Shown here in pieces: positions 24,646 through 33,236 of a stretch of 64,000 nt of DNA. Under the pieces are notes generated by a model, which saw only the letters and a program-made list of their open reading frames with translations, was not told where the DNA came from and searched no databases. This DNA is from Bacteroidales bacterium (GTDB taxonomy: Bacteria; Bacteroidota; Bacteroidia; Bacteroidales; UBA932), in contig JAFWOY010000029.1 in assembly GCA_017509755.1 (NCBI GenBank), positions 124,001-188,000 of the forward strand. The letters run 5' to 3'. Position 1 is the first letter of the stretch. Every line of letters begins with the position of its first letter. A program made the position numbers and the translations under genes.

Positions 24646-24669
24646 ATACTAAAAAAATCTTTTTAGTAT
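24646..24669. promoter_or_regulatory. Perfect inverted repeat between divergent genes, candidate operator
   Basis: ATACTAAAAA, spacer AATC, TTTTTAGTAT: a 10-bp perfect palindrome 28 nt before the ATG at 24697 and about 48 nt before the start of the minus-strand gene. It is positioned to regulate both genes; the protein that would bind it is unknown. Confidence 0.45.
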
Positions 24670-24696
24670 ATTTAATTCATTAATAATAAATAACTT

Positions 24697-26505
24697 ATGA
24701 AACAGTCATCAACCCTATCTGCTCCTATGGGAGCCTACTATCTACAAGACTGAATGACCGAGATTCCAGCGAACTGTGTGCTCAACAAGGGTATCACAGG
24801 TTGTGGTGCCACCACTCTTGCTATCCTGCAACCCGGTCATACCATCATCGCTGTACCTTTTGTAAGCCTGATCCAGAACAAGGTGGCTCAACACAAAGAT
24901 GTCCTCCTCGGTATCTACGGGGAAGGAGACAAGACAGCAATAATAAAAGATTATGTCGACTGTCATCCCTCAGTAAAGATCATGACCACATTTGACTCCC
25001 TTCCGAAAGTGTGTGGCATCCTTACAGAATTAAAACATGATCCGTATACGACCTTCCATGTGGTGATCGATGAATGGCATACACTTTTCCAATCCTACCA
25101 GTTTAGGAACAATGCTGTGAGAAACCTGCTGGAAGAGACCAAAAAGATGAAACGGGTCACCTTTGTTTCAGCAACCCCGATTGAACCAGAGTATTGGCTG
25201 GAGGAAATCAAGCACCTGCCAGAAATAAAGATTGAATGACCCAATGCTGAACAAATCCATGAGGAATCCATCAAAGTGGATCGGCCACTGGACTATATGG
25301 CTTCTCTTTGCAGGGCCAGAACCAAAAACGGGGGCGAGTCCAACTACCATATCTTCCTGAATTCTGTAAAAGGGATAGCCAAAATTATCCGCATGGCAGA
25401 TCTCTCCTCTTCAGAAGTCCGTGTCATTTGCTCCAAGAGTGATAGTATAGCCAGACGTAACCAGAGTATCCTACCTGAAGGGATCCGTATTTCCGATACA
25501 ACTGATCCTGTCAAGACCATCAATTTTTATACATCGACCTGTTTTGAAGGTCAGGACATCTATGACGAGGACGGTCGTACCTTCATTGTCAGTGATGGCT
25601 TTACTAACCATACCAAGATAGACATCTCCACCTCGTTGATCCAGATCTGCGGCAGAATCCGCGATACCCGATACAAGAACCACATCACCCACATCTTCGC
25701 AACATCCCGATACAAGGACATAACATTGGACGAATTCAAGACCAGCATCGAGAAAGAACTTGCGGACGCCGAGAAGGATGTGGCCCTGATGGCGCAACTA
25801 ACCGAGCGAACGAAGAAGAAATGATTGTTGAATGCTGCCCAAAAAGGGGATCCCTTCCTTATTATTACGGATGATGAAGTCAAGGTGGACCGTAACATGG
25901 CCAATCTGGAAATCGTAAACTACAAAATCGTCAACCACATCTACGGGTCAATGTGCAATATGGTACATGAACTCAAGAAGAACCGAATAGTCGTCGATAA
26001 AGCATACGAGACTGATGCGGAGGCAATGGGAACTCCTGCCCCAAATGCAGCCAGGGAGAAGTTCAAGGATGTCTTTGAGGAGTATGTCTCACTCATGGAG
26101 AACCGATCGATGTTCGATATGTCTGCAGCTCAAAGGTTGGAGAGGATATCTTTTGACAAACCTCTTGTCAAGGATGCCTATGACAAACTGGGTGTCGAGG
26201 AAGTAAGAGCAATGAATTACCGTGTCTCCAATATCAAGCGGGCAATCATAGTAAAAAGCAAGATGGCTGATGATGTCAAAATTGTAAAGATGGTCAATGC
26301 CTCTCTTGCCAAGCAGACAGCTGTCTCAGCCAAGAAAGTAAAAGAACTGCTGCAAGGAATTTATGATGAACTAGGTATTTGCAGTACAGCGAAGGCAACA
26401 GATTTGAAAAACTGGTATGACATCAAGAGGTCCTCTGTTCGAATCGATGGAATAACTACATCTTGTGTCACGATAATCCGCCCGTTGATAAACATCGGCA
26501 TATAG
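24697..26505 (+). CDS. SF2 helicase-like protein, one frame interrupted by three TGA codons
   Basis: A single 602-codon frame from ATG 24697 to TAG 26503-26505, with TGA at 24751, 25237 and 25822 but no TAA or TAG inside and no frameshift. Helicase motifs span the stops: the P-loop-like ITGCGATTLAI, the DExH box VVIDEWHTLF, SATP in TFVSATPIEPEY, and motif VI QICGRIRDTRY. Each TGA follows an ordinary sense context (YYLQD, EIKIE, RTKKK) where tryptophan would fit. Trp is also coded by TGG three times. Under the standard code this is a pseudogene of four pieces (18 codons, then starts near 24754, 25276 and 25825). Otherwise TGA is read through. Confidence 0.75.
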
Positions 26506-26613
26506 CCGCTAACAGGACAAGAAATCGTGTAAAAAGCATCAAACAGACAAAAATAACATGCAGAAAACACCTATCAGGACAATTTTACATGTCGAAAAGT
26601 GTCTACCAAGGAC

Positions 26614-26647
26614 AAAAAAACCCTGAAATCTGCTTTCAGGGTAATTT
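26614..26647. terminator. Bidirectional terminator between converging genes
   Basis: CCCTGAAA (26621-26628), loop TCTGC, TTTCAGGG (26634-26641), with an A-run before and AATTTT after. It separates the helicase-like gene from the converging lipoprotein gene. Confidence 0.75.
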
Positions 26648-26711
26648 TATATATTGAAAAGTCTTTCTCGGACAAGCGGTAGGCTTTGTTAATTCATGAT
26701 GGGAAGTAGGG

Positions 26712-28007
26712 TCAGTTCGCGATGGGGCGGACGGCACGCGCGACTGTTCTACCACCTGCCACTATTGGCTCATCATACTCATAAGGTTCGAAATAATAGG
26801 CTTGCTCATTATCTAGCGGCGTTGACGTCCAATGCGCGCCCAGTTTATAATTCATATACCATAAGGGCAGGAATATAAAGCCCAAATTGGCATTTGCCAC
26901 CTTTCCTATTCCTCCGTGTATCGACATTGTCGTCATTGAACAGTAGTTTCTGATCATCGCGAACTGACCCTTGGTCGGCAGTGTAATTCCCTCGATACTA
27001 TTGGCTTGATCAAATGTGAGTAGATCTCCTATTTCCTCCGGTTTTGTGCAATTGTAGTTGCAGGTGTGCCATGTACCGTAGGAAGCAAACTCTTCAGAAA
27101 CACCTTCGCCGTAGAATTTCCCGAGTTGCACCGTGATACCGCTACCCACGGGAATCCACTTGCCATCGTTGGGCAATCCGTCTTTTTGGGTTGCATATAC
27201 GTTGTCATTTGCGGGCAGTTTCACGGCGCTGTGTGACGTGAGCGTTTTTCCCGTTACGAAATAGTCGGCGCGGGAACCGTCGGCAGTCTTGGTCTTGGCG
27301 AAATAGTAATTCGAGCCGTATTTCCACGTGGTAAGTTTGCCACTGAACAAATAACCTTTGTTATCGCCACTGCCATAGGCATAGCCTAACATATCGTCAG
27401 CAGCCGTCTTGTCGCTGGTCTCGGTGATGGTGCCGTTGGCGGAGATGGACGCTACGCCAGTAGGGATGACGGCGTCACAGCCCAGTTGGTAAGCCTCATC
27501 CTGGGCATCGGCATCCTCCACGAAGAACTGCACGTAGTCATCGGGAATCTCCATCTGAAACGCACCGCTGACTTTGCCGTTCGAGACAGTGTAATCTAGT
27601 GTCGCTGTCAGATAGTAGGTGTAGTAGGTCTCGTTGAAAACGAAACTTTCCCCGTCAGCAGAGACTGTGGCGTCACTACCAAAAGGAAGAAAAACCGCCC
27701 GCATCATACCGGAATCTCCATTCTTCAATCCAAGACCGCCATTCATTTCTGCACAAGTCCATCCTGTTCCGTTGTACGTCATTTTGAGAAACTTGGGGGC
27801 GGCAACTTTGTTGAAGAAAACAAAGATGGCATCGCCTGCTTCCCAACCTGTCTTCACAGCTTTCGTAGCATCCGGATGATTGGCAGTAAGGTTGAACGTG
27901 ATGGGGGTCACCTGTACAGTTTCATCCTCTCGAAGCAGGTTTTCCTGTCCGCAGGAAACAAAGACAGCTACAGCCATTATCAGCAAAATCAGATACTTTT
28001 TCATCAT
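26712..28007 (-). CDS. Fimbrillin-like surface lipoprotein with a FISUMP-like C-terminus
   Basis: A 431-residue lipoprotein. The signal MKKYLILLIMAVAVFVSCGQ has a lipobox with Cys near residue 19. The N-terminal domain (ITFNLTANHPDATKAVKTGW, EAGDAIFVFF) resembles the fimbrillin/Mfa-like beta-sandwich. The C-terminus (LPTKGQFAMIRNYC, HWTSTPLDNEQAYYFEPY, VARAVRPI) resembles the FISUMP surface-protein domain. It lies 12 nt after a 47-residue peptide gene on the same strand. It is cargo of the element rather than part of its DNA module, and probably affects surface properties. Confidence 0.8.
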   Translation of the reverse strand: MMKKYLILLIMAVAVFVSCGQENLLREDETVQVTPITFNLTANHPDATKAVKTGWEAGDAIFVFFNKVAAPKFLKMTYNGTGWTCAEMNGGLGLKNGDSGMMRAVFLPFGSDATVSADGESFVFNETYYTYYLTATLDYTVSNGKVSGAFQMEIPDDYVQFFVEDADAQDEAYQLGCDAVIPTGVASISANGTITETSDKTAADDMLGYAYGSGDNKGYLFSGKLTTWKYGSNYYFAKTKTADGSRADYFVTGKTLTSHSAVKLPANDNVYATQKDGLPNDGKWIPVGSGITVQLGKFYGEGVSEEFASYGTWHTCNYNCTKPEEIGDLLTFDQANSIEGITLPTKGQFAMIRNYCSMTTMSIHGGIGKVANANLGFIFLPLWYMNYKLGAHWTSTPLDNEQAYYFEPYEYDEPIVAGGRTVARAVRPIAN

Positions 28008-28019
28008 CGTGTCCTCCTT

Positions 28020-28163
28020 CTACCATTCTTCTTCATTATTGAACCCCCTGAAGTTGGGATTGCCGTTTGTATTAACAGGGTCGCTCTGGCAGATAATCCC
28101 ATCGGATCGCAACTCTATTGACTCCGTTTGGGGAGTTTCATAGCACAATTTGTTCTTTTTCAT
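28020..28163 (-). CDS. Small TPQ/ICQS-motif peptide upstream of the lipoprotein
   Basis: A 47-residue peptide beginning MKKNKLCYETPQTE, with core ELRSDGIICQS and a Gly/Asn-rich tail ending NNEEEW. The same pattern (MKxKxLxYxTPQ[ST]E..EL...GI[IL]CQS) recurs in the 41-residue peptide at 33237, which also sits directly before a lipoprotein gene. It has no ordinary signal peptide. I recall similar short proteins near fimbrillin-type genes in other Bacteroidales, but no function. The upstream ATG at 28274 gives an implausible extension. Confidence 0.65.
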   Translation of the reverse strand: MKKNKLCYETPQTESIELRSDGIICQSDPVNTNGNPNFRGFNNEEEW

Positions 28164-28506
28164 ATTGGCTCGTGTTTTACAGACTGTTAAAGATACTAAT
28201 TTACATGCAATCATACAAAGAAACATTTGTGTTTGGCTTTTTTGAGGGAATATATCATACATACGTACAACCACACCATATACAAGCCCCCCACTATCTT
28301 CCTATGGGAAAAGCATGCTTTGGCTCTTATTACTCTAATGAGATATCGCAATAAAGCATTCTTTTCCAATTACTAAGGGCGGAGTCCCATAGTAAAAGGA
28401 CACAAAAACCAATTCCAAAATCTGGGAAATCAGTTTCTGAGCCGTTCTCCAATACCGGAGGGCGGCTCTTGCTGTATATGTTCAACCCTTTATACCCTAA
28501 CTGCTT
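28164..28506. other. Intergenic region, no gene seen
   Basis: This 343-bp gap lies between divergent genes. It contains a near-match -7 box on the minus strand (TATCTTTA at 28188-28195) for the peptide-lipoprotein pair and a hairpin at 28439-28468 before the annealing-protein gene. Short frames here have no protein-like character. Confidence 0.6.
28439..28468 (+). other. Hairpin in the leader of the DUF1071 gene
   Basis: GAGCCG pairs with CGGCTC and CTCC with GGAG around loop AATACC, ending 38 nt before the ATG at 28507. No T-tract follows, so it may be a leader structure rather than a terminator. Confidence 0.45.
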
Positions 28507-29025
28507 ATGCAACAATCCACTTTTGCAACGCTCAATGCGGTCAACTGCAACGAGCACACTGAGAAGAAGGGCAACCTTACCTATCTCTCCTGGGCATGGG
28601 CTTGGCAGATTGTCAAGTCCCACTTCCCTGAAGCACACTACACCATCTACGAAAGTCCTGATGGCTGGAATTACTTCACCGATGGCAAGACCTGCTGGGT
28701 GAAAGTCGGTGTCATTATCCAAAATCTGGAACACATCGAGTATCTCCCGGTAATGGATGCCAAGAACCAATCCATCCTCCTGACCAATGTCAAGAGTACC
28801 GACATCAACAAGGCTATCCAACGTGCTTTGACAAAAGCCTGTGCACGGCATGGCCTTGGACTCTACATCTATGCAGGGGAAGATCTTCCGGATTCTGAAC
28901 CCAAACAGCTCACCCCGTCTCAAACTGTCAGGCAACTTCCTGCACCAAGAGAACAACAACCCACTCCAGTAGCCACTCAGCCATCCTGGAGGCAGCATCG
29001 CAACCAATATTTCGCTGGAAAGTAA
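28507..29025 (+). CDS. Single-strand annealing protein, DUF1071 (Sak-like)
   Basis: A 172-residue protein matching the DUF1071 group of phage-type single-strand annealing proteins. The signature YLSWAWAWQIVKSHFPEAHY is clear, followed by TDGKTCWVKVGV, EYLPVMDAKNQSI, DINKAIQRALTKACARHGLGLYIYAGEDLP. The C-terminus is a Pro/Gln-rich tail. Such proteins anneal complementary strands during phage or element recombination and usually act with an SSB. One is encoded nearby at 32288. It begins the element's plus-strand DNA-processing module. Confidence 0.88.
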   Translation: MQQSTFATLNAVNCNEHTEKKGNLTYLSWAWAWQIVKSHFPEAHYTIYESPDGWNYFTDGKTCWVKVGVIIQNLEHIEYLPVMDAKNQSILLTNVKSTDINKAIQRALTKACARHGLGLYIYAGEDLPDSEPKQLTPSQTVRQLPAPREQQPTPVATQPSWRQHRNQYFAGK

Positions 29026-29073
29026 GCCAGCTTCTCTTTACTACCCATTTTTAACCCTTTTACACAATTCTTT

Positions 29074-30111
29074 ATGGAAAGAACCCCAATGTCACAGCCG
29101 GCAACCGCATTGTTGCCGCTGTATGTCCAACCTGTCGGGGAGCAAACAGACAATCTCCCTGTACCTGTCCAGCATTCCTCCTCGGATCTGGAACCTGCCA
29201 CACTTCCTTTCATTGAGGCGAATACCAAGCCTGTATCGACTGACCATCTGCAGAAAGACTGTATCATCCCCGTGTTCAGCAAGGACAACGAGGTGACCAT
29301 CTCTCATCAGAGTTTCATCGCTGCAATTCAGGAGGCAGCTTATCGTGTATTTCCCTTCGACACGATCAGTGCACCTTCCATCCGTGTCAGCCATATCGTC
29401 AAGGGGCGTATCCCTGAAGCCATCCACAAACCAGTCTCTCAACTGCAGGAAAGTGACAAGACCATCTACTATGAACGCATGATGTTCTGCTTTGATATTC
29501 CGACCATCCATCAGGATATTGCCGGATGTCGGCTCAATCTCACCATCGGAGGGGTTCGTGCTTACAACGAGCAGAATCTTTATGCAAAGAAGTCTCCTGA
29601 GAAGTTCAAGATCTTCATCGGATTCAAGAATCTGGTGTGCTGCAATCTCTGTGTATCCACGGATGGCTATATGTCTGCCCTACGGGTGATGGACACTGCT
29701 GCCCTTGTCAATGCAGCCGAGTCTCTATTCCGCAGCTATGCAATGGAGCAGCATCTTGCGCTCATGAATGCCTATCACGGCTGTATGCTCTCAGAAAAGC
29801 AGTTCGCCCAGTTCCTTGGTCGTTGCAGGATGTACCAGTATCTCTCCAGTAGGGAGAAGAAACAGCTTCCTGAAATGCTCATGACTGATACCCAGATCGG
29901 ATTGGTCACCCGTTCCTACTATGAGGACGAACATTTTGGCAAGGACGGAGACTCCATTTCCTTGTGGAAGGTATTCAATCTTCTTACTGGAGCCAACAAG
30001 TCCTCCTACATTGACAACTTCCTTGACAGGGCCAGCAATGCCACAGACATCACAACCGGTCTGGCAAGAGCCCTCAGGGGAGATTCCTCCTATTCCTGGT
30101 TCATCCAATAG
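29074..30111 (+). CDS. DUF3871 family protein
   Basis: A 345-residue protein of a family common in Bacteroidota mobile elements. Matching segments are TISHQSFIAAIQEAAYRVFP, ISAPSIRVSHIVKGRIPEA, IYYERMMFCFDIPTI, LTIGGVRAYNEQNLY and KFKIFIGFKNLVCCNLCVST. Its function is unknown, though it often lies beside replication and recombination genes, as here between the annealing protein and a helicase. No catalytic motif was seen. Stop is TAG. Confidence 0.85.
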   Translation: MERTPMSQPATALLPLYVQPVGEQTDNLPVPVQHSSSDLEPATLPFIEANTKPVSTDHLQKDCIIPVFSKDNEVTISHQSFIAAIQEAAYRVFPFDTISAPSIRVSHIVKGRIPEAIHKPVSQLQESDKTIYYERMMFCFDIPTIHQDIAGCRLNLTIGGVRAYNEQNLYAKKSPEKFKIFIGFKNLVCCNLCVSTDGYMSALRVMDTAALVNAAESLFRSYAMEQHLALMNAYHGCMLSEKQFAQFLGRCRMYQYLSSREKKQLPEMLMTDTQIGLVTRSYYEDEHFGKDGDSISLWKVFNLLTGANKSSYIDNFLDRASNATDITTGLARALRGDSSYSWFIQ

Positions 30112-30206
30112 AACTCAGGTTCTCTCCATAACCTTCCCGCAATATGCCCTCGGCTTCTGTTACTATGAGGTCGGGGGCATGTTGCATATATAACCATCGT
30201 ATAATC

Positions 30207-31922
30207 ATGAACAATTTTGATGAAATTCCTGCCCATCTCACAGGGCTGAACCCACAACAGTTGGATGCAATCAGATGCCATGAGAAAATCGTCTTTGTCA
30301 ATGCAGGACCGGGAACTGGCAAGACAACCCTGCTGGTCTCAAAACTGATTGACCATCTCATTACTTCCCATTCTCCACAGAAAATCGTGGCACTTTCCTA
30401 CACCAATACCGCTGCACGTCAGATTGGGGAACGCTTCTATCGTCAATTGGGACAGTCCTTCATTCCATTTGATTTCTTCAACGGTACGATACACTCCTAT
30501 TGCTTCCGTATGATGAAGTCTTACTATGAGCGTACAGGCAGACCGTTCGGCTATACCATACTGGATGATGAAGAACTGGCGGAACTGTCCAAAGAAGTAC
30601 AAGAACAATCCGGAGACCTCTCTCAGTACAAGCGGCAGCTGAAACTCATATCCGTGGAAGACATCCTGAATCTTTATCTGGAGCTGCTGGAGAAGGACAT
30701 GTTATATCGGGATTATATGAAAGAGCAGGCAACCTTCATGGCCATAGATGAAGCACAGGATCTTTCTGCTGCCAACTATGAGATTCTGGATCGGATGCTC
30801 GCCTTAATCCCGGACTTGAAACTGTTTCTGGTGGGTGATCCCCGTCAGAACATCTTTGAATTCAATGGAGGATCCTACAGGAATCTGGATTCTTTCCTGT
30901 CCAAACACCGCCATCAGGTGAGGAACCTTACTATTACTTATAGGTGTGGGCAGAAGATTGCCGACTATGTGAATACCTTCCAATTCACGGACTGTGAGAA
31001 TCATCCGCTCCAATCCCATAGTAAAGAAGAAGGGATCCTGACAGTAAGACAAGCCAGTGATGAACAATCCGAAGCAAGGGAAGTAATAGACAGTATCAAG
31101 CAAATGGGACGTCTAGAGGACTGTGCTGTACTGAGCAACAATCTCAAGTATTTGGAAACCCTGATTCGGGAGTTGAAGCATGAACAGATTCCCTACAAGG
31201 TCTTTGGTGGAAGGAAACTCGTCAAGCGGCATATCCGATTCCTGAACCATATCCTCCGTATCCTCGACAATGAGAATCCATACAGCATCAGCAAGATTGC
31301 CCAATATGCTGGACTGGACATTATGCAGGAAGGCAAGAAACGCAAGAGTCTGTTCTTTACTACGGAACTTGGACAGTTGATCCTATCAGTCAGGGATGAT
31401 TGTGCTTCTTTGGGATTTACTGACCTGATGAACTGTGTTTTAGAACGGATCATGCGGGATCCTGAGGATGATGAGACCATTTCACAGGACTATGATGCAT
31501 TACTGTTACTTTCCATGCAGTATCAGACTATCTCGGACTATCTGATGGCCTTTGCATCCGACAAGGAGACATTTGCCATGTTCTACCGCAAGGACTATGA
31601 GGACTGTGATATAGCTCCGGATGGAGACTACCTGACAGTTTCCACCATCCACTCTGCAAAAGGACTGGAATGGGATACCGTGTTTGTCATGGGACTCTGT
31701 GAGGGAAACTTCCCAAATTCCTATTTCTGCAAGGACAAGCCTGAATCTGAGCAGCAGGAGTTCTTCAACAATGAATGGAAGAAGATGTATGTTGCAGCCA
31801 CAAGGGCCAGGAAGCAGCTTGTACTGTCATATCCTTCTTCTATTACCCGAAAGGGCTACACTTTCAAAAAACAACCGTCAAGATTCATCCCAATCAGTCA
31901 TGGATACCATACACAACAGTAA
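30207..31922 (+). CDS. UvrD/Rep-like SF1 helicase of the element
   Basis: A 571-residue 3'-5' helicase, shorter than host PcrA (42814). The start MNNFDEIPAHLTGLNPQQLD was chosen over an upstream in-frame ATG because the Q-motif follows directly. Motifs: Walker A GPGTGKTTLL, Ia SYTNTAARQIGE, II AIDEAQDLS, III VGDPRQNIFEFNGG, IV TYRCGQK, V TIHSAKGLEWDTVFVMGL, VI YVAATRARKQLVLSY. It probably unwinds element DNA during replication or recombination. The RadC-like gene starts inside its 3' end (23 nt overlap). Confidence 0.92.
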   Translation: MNNFDEIPAHLTGLNPQQLDAIRCHEKIVFVNAGPGTGKTTLLVSKLIDHLITSHSPQKIVALSYTNTAARQIGERFYRQLGQSFIPFDFFNGTIHSYCFRMMKSYYERTGRPFGYTILDDEELAELSKEVQEQSGDLSQYKRQLKLISVEDILNLYLELLEKDMLYRDYMKEQATFMAIDEAQDLSAANYEILDRMLALIPDLKLFLVGDPRQNIFEFNGGSYRNLDSFLSKHRHQVRNLTITYRCGQKIADYVNTFQFTDCENHPLQSHSKEEGILTVRQASDEQSEAREVIDSIKQMGRLEDCAVLSNNLKYLETLIRELKHEQIPYKVFGGRKLVKRHIRFLNHILRILDNENPYSISKIAQYAGLDIMQEGKKRKSLFFTTELGQLILSVRDDCASLGFTDLMNCVLERIMRDPEDDETISQDYDALLLLSMQYQTISDYLMAFASDKETFAMFYRKDYEDCDIAPDGDYLTVSTIHSAKGLEWDTVFVMGLCEGNFPNSYFCKDKPESEQQEFFNNEWKKMYVAATRARKQLVLSYPSSITRKGYTFKKQPSRFIPISHGYHTQQ

Positions 31923-32283
31923 AGAAGCTGTCCAGTTGGTTTATTCTGTCCTTTCAGATCTGGACCACGAAGAAGCATGGGTGATCTTCCTGACCACCTG
32001 TAATAGAGTCATCGCAAAGGAAATGTTGTCGAAAGGAACGCTGACACATACGGCCATAGACAGCAGGACAATCCTCAGGCAGGCTTTGCTCCACAATGCA
32101 GCTGCCATCATACTCTGCCACAACCATCCTTCAGGAAATGAGAATCCCAGCAGGGCTGACATTGGACTGACTGACAATCTCCGGAAGGCATGCAGGTTGA
32201 TGGACATCTCTCTCCTTGATCATATTATTGTGGGGGATGGTGCCTACTTCAGTTTCTCTGATGAACAAACCATAAGAATCTAA
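31900..32283 (+). CDS. RadC-like JAB/JAMM domain protein
   Basis: A 127-residue protein consisting of the RadC JAB domain only. The metalloprotease-like motif is present: a Glu in HEEAWVIFLT and then CHNHPSGNENPSRADIGLT (HxHPSGxxxPSxxD). The N-terminal helix-hairpin-helix region of chromosomal RadC is absent, as usual for copies on mobile elements. The molecular role is unsettled. It starts within the helicase gene and SSB follows after 4 nt, so the three are coupled. Confidence 0.9.
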   Translation: MDTIHNSKEAVQLVYSVLSDLDHEEAWVIFLTTCNRVIAKEMLSKGTLTHTAIDSRTILRQALLHNAAAIILCHNHPSGNENPSRADIGLTDNLRKACRLMDISLLDHIIVGDGAYFSFSDEQTIRI

Positions 32284-32287
32284 TCCA

Positions 32288-32611
32288 ATGGAACAGTTGA
32301 ACAAAGTAGAAATCCGGGGCATCATCGGGAGTGTTTACGTAAAGGATTTCGGAAACACCAAAGTTGCCAACATCTCAGTCGCTACTAATCATGCCTACAA
32401 ATCACAGGATGGCAGTCCGGTCCTCGAAACCACCTGGCACAACGTCGTTGCCTGGGAAGGAGGACAAATCCAAAACTTGGATCAGTTGAAGAAGGGATTG
32501 CTCGTTCATATCTGCGGCAGGCTCAGGAACAGGAAGTATCTGGCTTCCGATGGATCTGAAAGGACTGTCTGCGATATTCTGGCAGGATCCCTTAAGATTG
32601 TGAAAAACTGA
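32288..32611 (+). CDS. ssb: Single-stranded DNA-binding protein
   Basis: A 107-residue SSB with one OB-fold: MEQLNKVEIRGIIGSVYVKD, ANISVATNHAY, ETTWHNVVAWEG, LKKGLLVHICGRLRNRKY. It lacks the long disordered tail and acidic tip of chromosomal SSB, so it may not recruit host partners in the usual way. It belongs to the element's DNA module and would coat single strands for the annealing protein and helicase. It ends with TGA, showing that TGA is an ordinary stop elsewhere in this element. Confidence 0.92.
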   Translation: MEQLNKVEIRGIIGSVYVKDFGNTKVANISVATNHAYKSQDGSPVLETTWHNVVAWEGGQIQNLDQLKKGLLVHICGRLRNRKYLASDGSERTVCDILAGSLKIVKN

Positions 32612-33013
32612 CTCAATGAAACTAGGGAGTGTAATAGTGCCCTCCCTGGCTTATTGCAGTTTTGCTGATGAGGTCGCAAGACAGATTGGCAAGTAATCGA
32701 AAAAACAACACCCCAACCACACCTGTGAATCAAAACATTTTCTAACTTTGTACTGTCCCTCGGGACATTACATATTGATGAAAGTGTTTTCGCTTTTATC
32801 CTTGGGTAGAAATCTGGAAAATTTCAAGAAGCAAGGAAGAGCACACAATCATCACCTCGTATGGCTATCTATGCCCATCTGGCATATTCCATACAGGTGT
32901 GGGGTGTTGTTTATTTGCTTCAAGGTATTCCAGAACCTCTACCCAGATAAACGATCTGCTCCACACTTTTTTATTTACCAGATACCATCTTGGGGCAGGG
33001 GTGGAATAATGGA
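32612..33013 (+). other. Intergenic region with promoter and long leader
   Basis: This 402-bp gap holds a -7 box at 32743-32750, a short hairpin TGTCCC-TCG-GGGACA-like at 32754-32767 (the second arm reads GGGACA), and then about 245 nt before the small gene at 33014. CAACACCCCA near 32706 is complementary to TGGGGTGTTG near 32895. A frame of 89 codons here looks non-coding. Confidence 0.5.
32743..32750 (+). promoter_or_regulatory. Predicted -7 box for the LRR lipoprotein cassette
   Basis: TAACTTTG matches TAnnTTTG. The transcript would begin with a GC hairpin and carry a long leader into the cassette at 33014-36029. Confidence 0.5.
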
Positions 33014-33232
33014 ATGAAAAAGATTACAGTCATCCTAAGCGAACCTGTAAGTCCTATCATCGAGCGTCTTTTGGCAGAACTTACCAAAAAAGGTTTCCTT
33101 GATAACGGTATCTTAACGTATGACGAAAAAGACGAAGGTAAACTGCAGGAACTCTTCGATAACTATTATCAGCAAATACGAGATAATGCCAAAGAGAAAG
33201 CGGAAAACAACAATAATCAAAATAATATCTAA
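33014..33232 (+). CDS. Small hypothetical protein, first gene of the LRR lipoprotein cassette
   Basis: A 72-residue protein (MKKITVILSEPVSPIIERLL ... AKEKAENNNNQNNI) with a helical, charged body and an Asn-rich tail. An in-frame ATG at 32990 is possible, but the Lys-Lys start is more natural. It ends 4 nt before the 41-residue peptide gene, so the small gene, the peptide and the lipoprotein form one tight cluster. Function unknown. Confidence 0.55.
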   Translation: MKKITVILSEPVSPIIERLLAELTKKGFLDNGILTYDEKDEGKLQELFDNYYQQIRDNAKEKAENNNNQNNI

Positions 33233-33236
33233 AGTG

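Noticed and set aside
24697..26505. Selenocysteine at the three TGA codons
   Set aside because: The TGAs are not at catalytic or metal-binding positions of a helicase, no SECIS-like hairpin was evident directly downstream, and three Sec in such a protein is implausible.
32748..33017. Open frame of 89 codons before the LRR cassette
   Set aside because: It begins at the promoter hairpin and is unusually rich in His, Trp and Phe; nothing supports coding.
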